Assembly (NCBI GenBank): GCA_023229765.1
Contig: JALNYO010000009.1
Coordinates: 56,477-120,476, forward strand
Origin: Syntrophales bacterium
GTDB taxonomy: Bacteria > Desulfobacterota > Syntrophia > Syntrophales > UBA5619
Length of the DNA: 64,000 nucleotides
Reading direction: 5' to 3'
Part shown: in pieces, positions 1 through 7,897 of the stretch
Position numbering within the stretch: position 1 is the stretch's first letter
How the letters are laid out: every line of letters starts with the position of its first letter
Made by a program: the position numbers and the translations under genes
Notes under the pieces: model-generated
Told to the model about the DNA's origin: nothing
The model's input: the letters and a program-made list of their open reading frames with translations, nothing else
Databases searched by the model: none

Positions 1-653
1 ATATCCAACCCCTTTTTCTCCAGGTTTTGCTTGATGCCGGCCCATTTAGACTTGCTGCCGATCATGCCGAGGTAACGGGTCGGATGGGGCAGAACCTCCT
101 CCAGCACCTGCTGATCGACAGCGCCGCTGTAGGTCTGGATGGCGACGAAGCTCCGCTGCGGATCCCAGTTGGTTTTTTCGATAAAATCGCTCCACTGGCA
201 CTGATGGCAGACCACGCTTTGCGGAATGGCCGGCGAGTTGATCCACTCTTCGCGCGTATCGATCAGGTGAATCCGGAAGGGGGTTCCTTCCATAACCTGA
301 CAGAGGGACTGACCGACATGGCCGGCGCCGAACAGGTAGAGCGAAGGGTTATCGTTGAGTACTTCCAGATATAATTCCATGGTTCCTCCACAGGCGGGAA
401 ATTCCCCTCTTGGTTTTAACGGTATCTCCGAGGTGGCGCCCTGCAAACTGTCGAAACATTTACGGGCGTCCTCCAGGGCGTAAAGCTCCGGCGTTCCGCC
501 GCCTACCGTGCCGAAAAATATTCCGTTCGAAAGAACGATCATTTTGGCCCCCTGCTTGCGCGGGGTTGACCCGCTGCTCTTGGTGACCGTAACCAGTACG
601 CACAACTGATCATTACGCCGCAGTTCTTCTAATTTGCCTATCCAGTCCCACAT
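1..653 (-). CDS. XdhC/CoxI-family molybdenum hydroxylase maturation factor (partial, 3' end outside window)
   Basis: XdhC-type proteins bind and help sulfurate the molybdenum cofactor before insertion into xanthine dehydrogenase-family enzymes. From the ATG at 653 the frame stays open for 217 codons to the window edge. The N-terminal part has the XdhC pattern: GSTPRKQGAKM at about residues 28-38, GTVGGG soon after, and CGGTMELYLEVL near residue 88. A Rossmann segment follows with GAGHVGQSL. The start overlaps the end of the molybdopterin subunit gene by 41 bp, so it is the last visible gene of that operon. The family call is firm; the substrate enzyme is inferred from the neighbours. Confidence 0.88.
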   Translation of the reverse strand, partial: MWDWIGKLEELRRNDQLCVLVTVTKSSGSTPRKQGAKMIVLSNGIFFGTVGGGTPELYALEDARKCFDSLQGATSEIPLKPRGEFPACGGTMELYLEVLNDNPSLYLFGAGHVGQSLCQVMEGTPFRIHLIDTREEWINSPAIPQSVVCHQCQWSDFIEKTNWDPQRSFVAIQTYSGAVDQQVLEEVLPHPTRYLGMIGSKSKWAGIKQNLEKKGLD

Positions 654-2961
654 GCTTGCCTCCTTCCTCGACTTCCTCTTCACGCTTTTCCTTGAGAGCT
701 TGCCATATCTTTTCGTAACTCAACGGCAGGCTGTTGACGCGCACTCCCATGGCGTCAAAAATGGCATTGGAGAACATTCCCAGGGTGGGATTGGTTGAGC
801 CTTCGCCAATCTCCTTGACGCCCCAGGGGCCGCTTGGCTCATAGCTGTCGACAACCTCCGACTGGACCGGCGGCATATCCAGGGCGGTAAGCACCCGGTA
901 ATTGGCCAGGTCGGCGTTTTTGATCCTTCCCTTGTCGTCGAAAAGAACCTCCTCCCAGGATGCCTCTCCCATTCCCATGTACAGCGCTCCATGCACCTGC
1001 CCATGCAGCAGGCGCGGGTTGATCACTTTGCCGCAGTCGTGCACGTCCCAGATTCCCACCACTGTGATCTCCCCGGTCTCCTCGTCAATCGCCACCTCGC
1101 CCACCTGGACCCCGAAGCTGTAGGCCGGCGAGGTGCCAACCGCAGCTCCCTTGAAGGTTCCCCCCAGTTTGGGCGGCGTGTAGGCGCCTTTGCCGAGCAA
1201 CGGCCCCCTGAGCACGAAATGCCGGCGCGCTGCCTCCTGAAAGGAAATGGTCTTATTGGCGCGGGATTTGGAAAAGATCACGCCCTCCTCACAGTCCAGA
1301 TCAGCTACAGGCAGGGAGAGCATGGTTGAGGCCATTGCAAGGAGCTGTTTTTTGATCTCCTCGCCGGCCTGTTTGACGGCAGCCCCGGACATATAGGTTT
1401 GGCGGCTGGCGTAGGCGCCGAAATCGATGGGTGTAAGTTCGGTGTCCGCCGCGACTATCTTCATCTGTTCGTAGCGGTATCCCATTGCCTCTGCGGCCAT
1501 CTGGCAAAGAACCGTATCAGAGCCCTGACCAATGTCGGCCGCGCCGGTGTAAAGAGTGGCCGATGTGCCGTCCTCATTGACCTTGATGACGGCTGCTGCA
1601 TGGGGGAGATCGGTGCGATAGATGGAATAGCCGGCCCCGGTGACGAAACTGCCCGTTGCCACTCCAATGCCCCGGCCGTGGGGGAGATTTTTCTTTTTTT
1701 CATCCCAGCCCGAAATTACCCTTGCCCGCTCCAGACATTCACGGAGCTTGCAGGAGTTCACCTGAAAATCATTGGGTGTAACTGTATCCGGCCTGCGGGC
1801 ATTGAGGAGCCGGATGTCCATCGGATCGATCCCCAGGTCGGCGGCAACATTGTCAAGGTGGCTCTCAAAGGCATACTTGGGCTGGGGGGCGCCATGTCCG
1901 CGCTGGGCGCCGCAGGCAGGCAGATTGGTATAAACCCGGAACATGTCGAACTTGTAGTTGTCAAATTCATAGGTCAGGGGCAGCAGTGCCCCGGCGTAGT
2001 AGGCGCTGGCTATCCCGAGGCTTGTGTAGGCGCCTCCGTCCATGATGAAGTTGGCCTTGACGGCAAGGATCTTCCCTTTCTTATCGACGCCGGTGGTGAT
2101 CTCCATGTGCTGGGCGTGCCGCCCCCGGTTATGGGCAAACATCTCAGCCCGGTCGTAAAACATCCGCACCGGCCGTCCGGTAAGTTTTGCCAGCACCGAA
2201 CCGGCGAATTCAAGCCCGGTCGGCTCCATTTTACCGCCGAAGCCGCCTCCCACATGAGGTTTGATGATCCGGACATCCCCCATGGGCAGGTCGAACTGCC
2301 GGGCTATGTAGTGCTGGAAGTAGTGGGGAGACTGGGTGCTCGCATAGATAGTGAGCTTTTTTCCATCCCACATGGAGATGGAGGAGTGCGGCTCGATGGG
2401 GGACTGGTATGCGCGCTGCCCCCGGAAGGTGTCGGTGCGCACGTGGAAGGAAGCGGCCAGGGCCTGCTCCACATCGCCGAACTCCTGATGGATCTCTGTG
2501 TTGATGTTACGCTTGTACTCGTCGTGAATCAGGGGTTGTCCCTCATCCATGGCATGGATGTAATCGAGCACTGCCGGCAGCTCTTCGTACTCTATCTTGA
2601 TGAGTTTCAGGGCCTTGTAGCAGGTTTCTTCATCCACGCAGCACACAGCGGCAACCTTGTCGCCGACGAAACGCACCTTGTCGCTGCAGAAGATGTTCTC
2701 GTCCCAGCGCGCCGGACTGAGCCCATACTTCATGGACGGCACATCCTTGTGGGTGATGATTGCCTTTACACCGGGGAGTTTTTCAGCCGCGGAGGCATCA
2801 ATGGAAATGATCCGGGCATGGGCGTGGGGACTTGTCAGGATCTTTCCGAAAAGCATATTGGGAAATTTCAGGTCGCCGGTGTACTTCGCGGCGCCCGTTA
2901 CCTTATCCGGGCCGTCGATGCGCTGGACGCTGCGGCCGATTACTTTATAGTTGTTGCTCAT
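613..2961 (-). CDS. Molybdopterin-binding large subunit of a xanthine dehydrogenase-family hydroxylase (XdhA/CoxL/HcrA-like)
   Basis: This 782-residue protein is the catalytic subunit of a heterotrimeric molybdenum hydroxylase. An aldehyde oxidase a/b hammerhead-like N-terminus (about 15-130) is followed by the Mo-cofactor domain with GGGFGGK at 238-244 and a C-terminal GVKEIGEGS segment that carries the expected catalytic Glu. The segment SGAAV and the GAGYSIYR stretch recall 4-hydroxybenzoyl-CoA reductase alpha subunits rather than CO dehydrogenase. The start overlaps the 2Fe-2S gene by 4 bp (ATGA), so translation is coupled. Substrate is not determined: aromatic acyl-CoA, purine or another N-heterocycle are possible. 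Confidence 0.9.
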   Translation of the reverse strand: MSNNYKVIGRSVQRIDGPDKVTGAAKYTGDLKFPNMLFGKILTSPHAHARIISIDASAAEKLPGVKAIITHKDVPSMKYGLSPARWDENIFCSDKVRFVGDKVAAVCCVDEETCYKALKLIKIEYEELPAVLDYIHAMDEGQPLIHDEYKRNINTEIHQEFGDVEQALAASFHVRTDTFRGQRAYQSPIEPHSSISMWDGKKLTIYASTQSPHYFQHYIARQFDLPMGDVRIIKPHVGGGFGGKMEPTGLEFAGSVLAKLTGRPVRMFYDRAEMFAHNRGRHAQHMEITTGVDKKGKILAVKANFIMDGGAYTSLGIASAYYAGALLPLTYEFDNYKFDMFRVYTNLPACGAQRGHGAPQPKYAFESHLDNVAADLGIDPMDIRLLNARRPDTVTPNDFQVNSCKLRECLERARVISGWDEKKKNLPHGRGIGVATGSFVTGAGYSIYRTDLPHAAAVIKVNEDGTSATLYTGAADIGQGSDTVLCQMAAEAMGYRYEQMKIVAADTELTPIDFGAYASRQTYMSGAAVKQAGEEIKKQLLAMASTMLSLPVADLDCEEGVIFSKSRANKTISFQEAARRHFVLRGPLLGKGAYTPPKLGGTFKGAAVGTSPAYSFGVQVGEVAIDEETGEITVVGIWDVHDCGKVINPRLLHGQVHGALYMGMGEASWEEVLFDDKGRIKNADLANYRVLTALDMPPVQSEVVDSYEPSGPWGVKEIGEGSTNPTLGMFSNAIFDAMGVRVNSLPLSYEKIWQALKEKREEEVEEGGKHVGLDRQIRRTAA

Positions 2962-3491
2962 CGGGGTTCTCCTTCTTCGTGATCGGCAGGGGTGATCTCC
3001 CCACGGGAAGCGGCGAGGACGGCTTCAACAATATGGACGTATCCCGTGCAGCGGCAGAGGTTGCCGGCAATGGCCTCCCGCACTTCCCGTTCAGAGGGGT
3101 GGGGGTTGCGGGTCAGAAGGGCCTTGGCTGAAAGCACCATGCCGGGGGTGCAGTAGCCGCATTGCACTGCGGCATGGTTGAGCATCGACTGCTGGATGTC
3201 GTCAAGCTTGCCATTGGCGGCGACCCCCTCGATGGTCGTGATTTCCCGACCGTCGGCTTCCACGGCCAAAACCATACACGAGTCAACCGGCTTGCCGTCC
3301 AAAAGCACGGTGCAGGAGCCGCAGTCGCCGAGCTCGCATCCCTTCTTGGTGCCGGTGAGATTGAGATCGTCGCGCAGCACGTTGGTCAGGATGGCATTCC
3401 CCTTCACCAGCAAGGAATGGGAATCGCCGTTTACATTAATGGTGATCAGGTAGCGCTTTACCCCGTTGTTATCAGTTATAACCTGTGACAT
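2958..3491 (-). CDS. 2Fe-2S small subunit of molybdenum hydroxylase (CoxS/HcrC-like)
   Basis: This 177-residue electron-transfer subunit carries two [2Fe-2S] clusters. The plant-ferredoxin-type cluster uses CELGDCGSC plus a later Cys (about residues 52-74). The alpha-helical cluster uses CGYCTPGM and CRCTGY (about 112-150). Length and motif order match CoxS/HcrC/XdhC-type small subunits. It lies between the FAD gene (12 bp upstream) and the large-subunit gene (4 bp overlap), giving the order FAD, Fe-S, Mo. An N-terminal extension of about 15 residues precedes the ferredoxin fold. Confidence 0.92.
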   Translation of the reverse strand: MSQVITDNNGVKRYLITINVNGDSHSLLVKGNAILTNVLRDDLNLTGTKKGCELGDCGSCTVLLDGKPVDSCMVLAVEADGREITTIEGVAANGKLDDIQQSMLNHAAVQCGYCTPGMVLSAKALLTRNPHPSEREVREAIAGNLCRCTGYVHIVEAVLAASRGEITPADHEEGEPR

Positions 3492-3503
3492 ATCATTGCC
3501 TCC

Positions 3504-4373
3504 TTACACGTGACCTTTATCGATTGCCTTGCGAAGGGCGCGCTTTGTCAACACCTCCACCAGGTTCCTGCGGTACTCGGCAGAGCCGCGGATGCTGTCC
3601 CGGGGACGGCTCTCTGTGGCCGCCAGTTTCCCTGCCTGCGCCAGAAGTTCGTCGCTGATCTTTTTACCAGACAGGCAGCTTTCAGCATTGCGAGCCCTCA
3701 TCACCGTAGGAGCGGCGGAGGCCAGAACGACCCGTGCCTCGCGCAAGGTGTCTTTCTGTACCGTAACCGAAACGGCAACGCCGGTAACGGCCAGGGCGCC
3801 GGAACGACGCAGGCCGAACTTGATGTAGGTGCTGCCGGTTGTGGACTGCTCCGGAATTGTTACATCGGCAAGTATCTCGCCCGGGAAAATCCGGGTCTGG
3901 GCCGCCCCGCAGAAGAAATCCTCCAGCGCCATGCTCCGCTCGCCTTGGGCGGATACCAGGCGAATGCTTGCCTTGAGCGCAATCAGGATCGGGGGGAGAT
4001 CGGCGGAAGGGACGCCGTTTACTATATTTCCTCCCAGCGTCCCCAGGTTGCAGATCTGGTTCGAGGCCATGGTGTGGGCCGCCATCGGGAGCGAGAGAAA
4101 GAGCTCCTGTAAAAGCGGCGAGTTATATATTTCATTGTGCCGGGTGAGCGCCCCGATGACAATGCCGCGGCCGGATTTGCTCCGGATATTCCGGAGTTCG
4201 TCTAAGCGCTTGAGAGAGACCAGATGCCCCGGGGCCAGTTTCCCCGTCTTCATCTTGTGAAGAACGTCCGTTCCGCCGGCCAGCACTGTGGCATTTCCTC
4301 CGAGTTCGGCCAGGAGCGCACAGGCCTCCTTCAGAGTCTCCGGGGCATGATACTCAAAATCAGGCATGTTCAT
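3504..4373 (-). CDS. FAD-binding subunit of molybdenum hydroxylase (CoxM/XdhB-like)
   Basis: This 289-residue protein passes electrons from the Fe-S subunit to an external acceptor. The FAD pyrophosphate loops are visible as LAGGTDVL (about 31-38) and NLGTLGGNIVNGVPSAD (about 109-125), followed by a CO dehydrogenase flavoprotein C-terminal domain. The cysteine-rich insertion that carries a [4Fe-4S] cluster in 4-hydroxybenzoyl-CoA reductase beta subunits is absent, so this is not a canonical HcrB. A Shine-Dalgarno AAGGAG lies 8 nt before the ATG. It is the first structural gene of the operon. Confidence 0.9.
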   Translation of the reverse strand: MNMPDFEYHAPETLKEACALLAELGGNATVLAGGTDVLHKMKTGKLAPGHLVSLKRLDELRNIRSKSGRGIVIGALTRHNEIYNSPLLQELFLSLPMAAHTMASNQICNLGTLGGNIVNGVPSADLPPILIALKASIRLVSAQGERSMALEDFFCGAAQTRIFPGEILADVTIPEQSTTGSTYIKFGLRRSGALAVTGVAVSVTVQKDTLREARVVLASAAPTVMRARNAESCLSGKKISDELLAQAGKLAATESRPRDSIRGSAEYRRNLVEVLTKRALRKAIDKGHV

Positions 4374-4427
4374 CTTTCATCTCCTTCAAATTCTTAAAAT
4401 AGACGAGGCAATTGCGCTTCCTGATAC

Positions 4428-4439
4428 CTCGTATGCGAT
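4428..4439. promoter_or_regulatory. Candidate MarR operator upstream of the hydroxylase operon
   Basis: CTCGTATGCGAT matches 9 of 12 positions of the near-palindrome found just upstream of the marR gene (4893-4904). It lies in the 92-bp gap between marR and the FAD-subunit gene. A second palindrome, GCAATTGC, lies close by at 4407-4414. Binding is inferred only from similarity and position. Confidence 0.35.
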
Positions 4440-4465
4440 GTATATAGGTAAAAAATTTCACTCCG

Positions 4466-4879
4466 CTACTCCTTGATATCACGCAGGAAACGTTTAAAGA
4501 GAAGCTTTTCTTCCAAGCTGAAATTATTCAACAATTCATTATTTGTGCGTTCGATGACAGATTTTAGATCGGTTATTGCTGCCCGCGCTTTTTCCGTCAG
4601 TGAGACTCTTCCCACCCTTCCGTCATCGGGATCAGTTTCTCGCCGCAGCCATCCTGCGGCAACCAGGCGCTCCAGCACCCCTGCCAGCGTAGCCGTATCC
4701 AAAGCAATTCGCCTGCCGATTTCTCCTACGGAAAGCCTGTCTTCCTCCCAGAGAGATTCCATGACCAGGCATTGCATAGGGGTTAACCCGAAAGTGCGGA
4801 GTTTCCCCTTCAAGGCGCTCTGGGCCCGCTGGTGGGCTTTGGCAAGTAAAAAAACTATATTTTCCCTATACGAAGTCAT
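4466..4879 (-). CDS. MarR-family transcriptional regulator
   Basis: This winged-helix regulator of about 137 residues probably controls the downstream hydroxylase genes on the same strand. The N-terminal dimerisation helix is followed by LTPMQCLVMESL, the HTH LSVGEIGRRIALDTATLAGV and the wing signature DPDDGRVGRVSLTE. The start was placed at the ATG at 4879 because an AGAGGA Shine-Dalgarno sits about 9 nt upstream; a longer 154-codon frame to 4930 has no such signal. MarR proteins usually sense small aromatic ligands, which would fit an aromatic substrate for the adjacent enzyme (inference). Confidence 0.87.
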   Translation of the reverse strand: MTSYRENIVFLLAKAHQRAQSALKGKLRTFGLTPMQCLVMESLWEEDRLSVGEIGRRIALDTATLAGVLERLVAAGWLRRETDPDDGRVGRVSLTEKARAAITDLKSVIERTNNELLNNFSLEEKLLFKRFLRDIKE

Positions 4880-4892
4880 TTTCAAAAATCCT

Positions 4893-4904
4893 CTTGTATG
4901 CAAG
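4893..4904. promoter_or_regulatory. Candidate MarR autoregulatory operator
   Basis: CTTGTATGCAAG is a 12-bp near-palindrome (10 of 12 symmetric positions). It ends 14 nt upstream of the marR start and overlaps its ribosome binding region. The sequence resembles the TTGNNNNCAA-type sites that MarR dimers often bind, and a related site sits at 4428-4439. Function is inferred. Confidence 0.4.
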
Positions 4905-5418
4905 ATAACAACAACGGAAAAACATGTCAAGGGAAAAAATGCGCGCTGGAGATATCGAACTTTTCATTGAGGACATACGATGTAGTATTGATTGTCCGGG
5001 CCGACACAAAGGGCCTGTCCACAAATAACCTGGGCAAGATTGCGCTCAGATTTGGGTTGGATTTGGTTGCGGCGATTGAACAAAACCGCAGACGTAGCAG
5101 CGCTACGTTGAGGATTTTGTGATTGAGCCACAGCCAAAGATGGCCCAAAGATGAGATGCAAGATGTTCAGGTTATTTTTGGACAGGCCCAAAGCTAAGGC
5201 GGACAAACGTCCGCAAGGTCGCCCGCCAGGCCGGTTGAAATCATTTAGGGGAGATGCCTGGGATGTTCGGGAAAATAAACGTTGGTGGAGAATAAAAAAT
5301 ATGATAGGAGAACCAGCCGAACGTACTACAAATATTGTACAGGCAGGTGGATTCATTCGTTGTAACAGGGAGAGTCATCTCTTCCTGTTGTAAGATTAAA
5401 GATGGACGGAGAAAAAAA
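4905..5418. other. Non-coding interval between marR and the transglycosylase gene
   Basis: No open frame here has a ribosome binding site or recognisable protein. It contains the MITE-like element at 5011-5189 and a short hairpin at about 5199-5214 (GCGGAC, AAAC loop, GTCCGC). It also contains ATTGATTGTCCGGGCC at 4987-5002, which recurs in the intergenic region at 47168-47183. The promoter of the downstream transglycosylase should lie between about 5220 and 5400, but no clear -35/-10 pair was recognised. Confidence 0.5.
5011..5189. mobile_element. MITE-like element with 22-bp terminal inverted repeats
   Basis: The 179-bp element is bounded by GGGCCTGTCCACAAATAACC plus TG at 5011-5032 and its inverted copy at 5168-5189, identical at 21 of 22 positions. 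It encodes no protein. An internal hairpin (ACGTAGC, AGC loop, GCTACGT) lies near 5091-5107. The terminal repeat matches about 16 of 22 positions of the insertion-sequence end at 63877-63900, so it is probably a non-autonomous relative mobilised by an IS5-like transposase. AAA flanks both sides, too short to prove a target duplication. Confidence 0.6.
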
Positions 5419-7443
5419 ATGATTAAAATCAGCCGGCCGAATACTGCGACAATAGTTGCTGTATTTTTGTGTTTAAGCGTCTTCATGTTTTCAGCATGTG
5501 CAACCCTCTCGACGGAAACTGCCGGAAACGAAAGCGTCGCACCCCAAAGCAATGGTCGCACTGAGAATGCTCCGTCAGCAGCTTTCCCTTCCCCAACTGG
5601 GAAAGCCACTGCCGAAAAGTCGGGGGTTTCAACCGGGGCGAAATTATCTCAGGTCGCTGCTCCCCTTAAGGAAACGGACCTCGTTAAAAATTCAGTTTCC
5701 CTTTCCGCAAACAGCAGGGCGATTGTTTCCGCGCCGGCGAATCCACCGCCTGTTATAAAACATAAACCATACACAAGGGATGATCTGATGGACTCTTCTC
5801 TTGTAGATTATGAAAAAGATCCCTCGAAGAATAAAAATTCAGCGGAAGTTGAGAATGAAAAGGATATCATGGAAGAGGCGCTTGTTCTTTTGGACGAGTC
5901 GCACAAATACTGGGCAAAAGGCGAGCTGGACGATGCCCTGCAGATGCTCGATCAGGCGTATGCCCTGTTGCTCGATACCAACGGCAATCCTGAAATTGCC
6001 AGGCAGAAGGACGATCTTCGCCTGATAATTTCCAAGAGGATTCTCGCCGTTTATAATTCCTTTCCCACTGCCGCCAAGGGGAAGCGCGGGGAAATACCTT
6101 TAATATCCAATGCCGACGTTGAAAAGGAGATACGTTCCTTTCAAAACTATGAGCGCGATTTTTTTATATCCTCTTATTACCGCTCCCTTATCTATCGCCC
6201 GAAAATTTCGGCGGAGCTCAAGAAAGCGGGATTGCCGGATGAGCTCTCCTGGCTGCCCCTCGTGGAAAGCGGCTTTAAAATAAACGCCCTTTCTTCTGCA
6301 AGGGCGCTGGGTCTATGGCAGTTCATCCCCTCGACCGGCTACAAGTACGGTCTGAATCGGGATGACTGGGTTGATGAACGGATGGATATTGAAAAATCCA
6401 CGAGGGCGGCAATTGCGTATTTCAAAGACCTCCATGCGATGTTCGGAGACTGGCTTACCGTTTTGGCCGGATACAATTGCGGGGAGGGACGGGTCGCGCG
6501 CACAATTGCCTCTCAGCAGATAAACTACCTGGATCGCTTCTGGGATCTATATCAGAAACTGCCCAATGAAACTGCGCGCTATGTTCCCCGGTTTATTGCG
6601 ACGCTGCTGGTCGTTAAAGACCCCGCAAAGTACGGGTTCGACTTTACAGCGGAAAAGAGCAAATACGACGTGTCCGCCTATGAAACGGTTGAGACAACCA
6701 AGTCAATGCGTTTACAGGACATTGCGGCAAAACTGGAAGTATCGGAAGAAAACTTGATTATCCTGAATGCCGAACTGCGGCTTAAAACAACTCCGAACAA
6801 ACCGTACAAGTTGAAGGTCCCGTCAGGCAATGCCGACAAACTCCTGCAGCTTGCCGCCGACATTCCCAATGCCGACATTCCCCGCGCCTCTTCCCGGACG
6901 GTAAAAGGCGTTTTCATAAAATACAAGGTGCGCAGGGGAGAAACCCTGGGATACATCGCAGAAAAATACAGAACATCCGTAAGCTCAATACGTTCCGCCA
7001 ACAAGTTGTCCAATAGAGGATTGTATGCCGGGCAGAAATTGAATATCCCGATTACGAAAACGAGCGTTTCGACAACTTCTGTAAGTTCTTCGGTGACTGC
7101 CAAGGCGAGCGTCCATAAAGTCAAGAAGGGCGATACCCTTGCGAAACTTTCCGATACCTATCACGTTTCCGTGGCCGATCTGAAGAAGATCAACAATCTG
7201 AAGAAGGATGTCTTGAAGATCGGACAAACCATCCGGCTTTCACAGAAGGAAGAGAAGGACTCGAAAAAAGCGTCGATTCCCCAGAAGGGCAAGGCGGAAG
7301 CCAAGACATACAAGGTGAAAAAGGGGGATAATCTTGCCAGGATAGCAAAAGAAAAAGGGGTTGCCCTCCAGAAGTTGCTGACCCTAAACAAGCTGACCCT
7401 CAAGGACGATATCTATCCAGGTCAGGAGATACTTGTTCAATAG
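5419..7443 (+). CDS. mltD: Membrane-bound lytic murein transglycosylase with LysM repeats (MltD-like lipoprotein)
   Basis: This 674-residue enzyme cleaves peptidoglycan glycan strands in the periplasm. A lipoprotein signal peptide ends at FSAC. A linker and a helical region (about residues 130-230) precede the GH23 transglycosylase domain (about 270-410), which carries the catalytic Glu in LVESGF, then ARALGLWQFIPSTG and AGYNCGEGR. After a degenerate LysM-like segment, three LysM repeats begin with YKVRRGETL, HKVKKGDTL and YKVKKGDNL. The ATG at 5419 was chosen because it follows GGACGGAG and gives a proper signal peptide; the frame opens upstream at 5335 without one. It converges on ybeY with 1 bp between stops. 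Confidence 0.9.
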   Translation: MIKISRPNTATIVAVFLCLSVFMFSACATLSTETAGNESVAPQSNGRTENAPSAAFPSPTGKATAEKSGVSTGAKLSQVAAPLKETDLVKNSVSLSANSRAIVSAPANPPPVIKHKPYTRDDLMDSSLVDYEKDPSKNKNSAEVENEKDIMEEALVLLDESHKYWAKGELDDALQMLDQAYALLLDTNGNPEIARQKDDLRLIISKRILAVYNSFPTAAKGKRGEIPLISNADVEKEIRSFQNYERDFFISSYYRSLIYRPKISAELKKAGLPDELSWLPLVESGFKINALSSARALGLWQFIPSTGYKYGLNRDDWVDERMDIEKSTRAAIAYFKDLHAMFGDWLTVLAGYNCGEGRVARTIASQQINYLDRFWDLYQKLPNETARYVPRFIATLLVVKDPAKYGFDFTAEKSKYDVSAYETVETTKSMRLQDIAAKLEVSEENLIILNAELRLKTTPNKPYKLKVPSGNADKLLQLAADIPNADIPRASSRTVKGVFIKYKVRRGETLGYIAEKYRTSVSSIRSANKLSNRGLYAGQKLNIPITKTSVSTTSVSSSVTAKASVHKVKKGDTLAKLSDTYHVSVADLKKINNLKKDVLKIGQTIRLSQKEEKDSKKASIPQKGKAEAKTYKVKKGDNLARIAKEKGVALQKLLTLNKLTLKDDIYPGQEILVQ

Positions 7444-7444
7444 T

Positions 7445-7897
7445 TCAATCCAGACGGTAATTTCTCAACAGAAAAAATAATTCATCCTCTTTTACTTTCA
7501 TCCGCGCCACTTCCTCCGGAAGGGTATTTTCGTGGTTATACCCAAGCAGGTGCAGAATGCCGTGGATCAGCAGGAATTCCAGCTCGTCCATTAGCGGCAG
7601 CTCCGCGCAAGCGGCGTCCCGCGCGGCCGTTTCTGCCGAAATGATGATATCCCCCAATACCTCAGGGTGAATATCCCCCCCCTCGCCCTCCGTCATCGCA
7701 AAAGAGATGACATTGGTCGGCCGGTCCCGGTCGAGATAGTCGCGGTTTATGGCCTGTATCTGTGCATCGTCCACGATAAGGACGCTCACTTCGCCGTTTT
7801 CCCGCTTAAGTTCCTTCAGAAGTCTCTTTAAACTCCGACGGAGCCTGCTTTTATTGATCGTTTCTTTTTTCTGTTTATTGTGAAGCGAAACCGTCAC
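7445..7897 (-). CDS. ybeY: Endoribonuclease YbeY, rRNA maturation factor
   Basis: This 150-residue metal-dependent RNase takes part in 16S rRNA 3'-end processing and ribosome quality control. The zinc motif H-x3-H-x5-H is present as HGILHLLGYNHE at about residues 113-124. Upstream, the RPTNVISFAM segment is the usual family signature. It overlaps the end of phoH by 4 bp, the common phoH-ybeY arrangement. It has a basic, slightly long N-terminus. Confidence 0.93.
   Translation of the reverse strand: MTVSLHNKQKKETINKSRLRRSLKRLLKELKRENGEVSVLIVDDAQIQAINRDYLDRDRPTNVISFAMTEGEGGDIHPEVLGDIIISAETAARDAACAELPLMDELEFLLIHGILHLLGYNHENTLPEEVARMKVKEDELFFLLRNYRLD

Noticed and set aside
1399..2982. A long open frame of 527 codons on the plus strand
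   Set aside because: It is the exact antisense of the molybdopterin subunit gene, has no recognisable domain, and arises from high third-position GC in the real gene.
3504..4373. Identification of the hydroxylase as 4-hydroxybenzoyl-CoA reductase
   Set aside because: The FAD subunit lacks the extra cysteine-rich [4Fe-4S] insertion of HcrB, so the substrate was left open.
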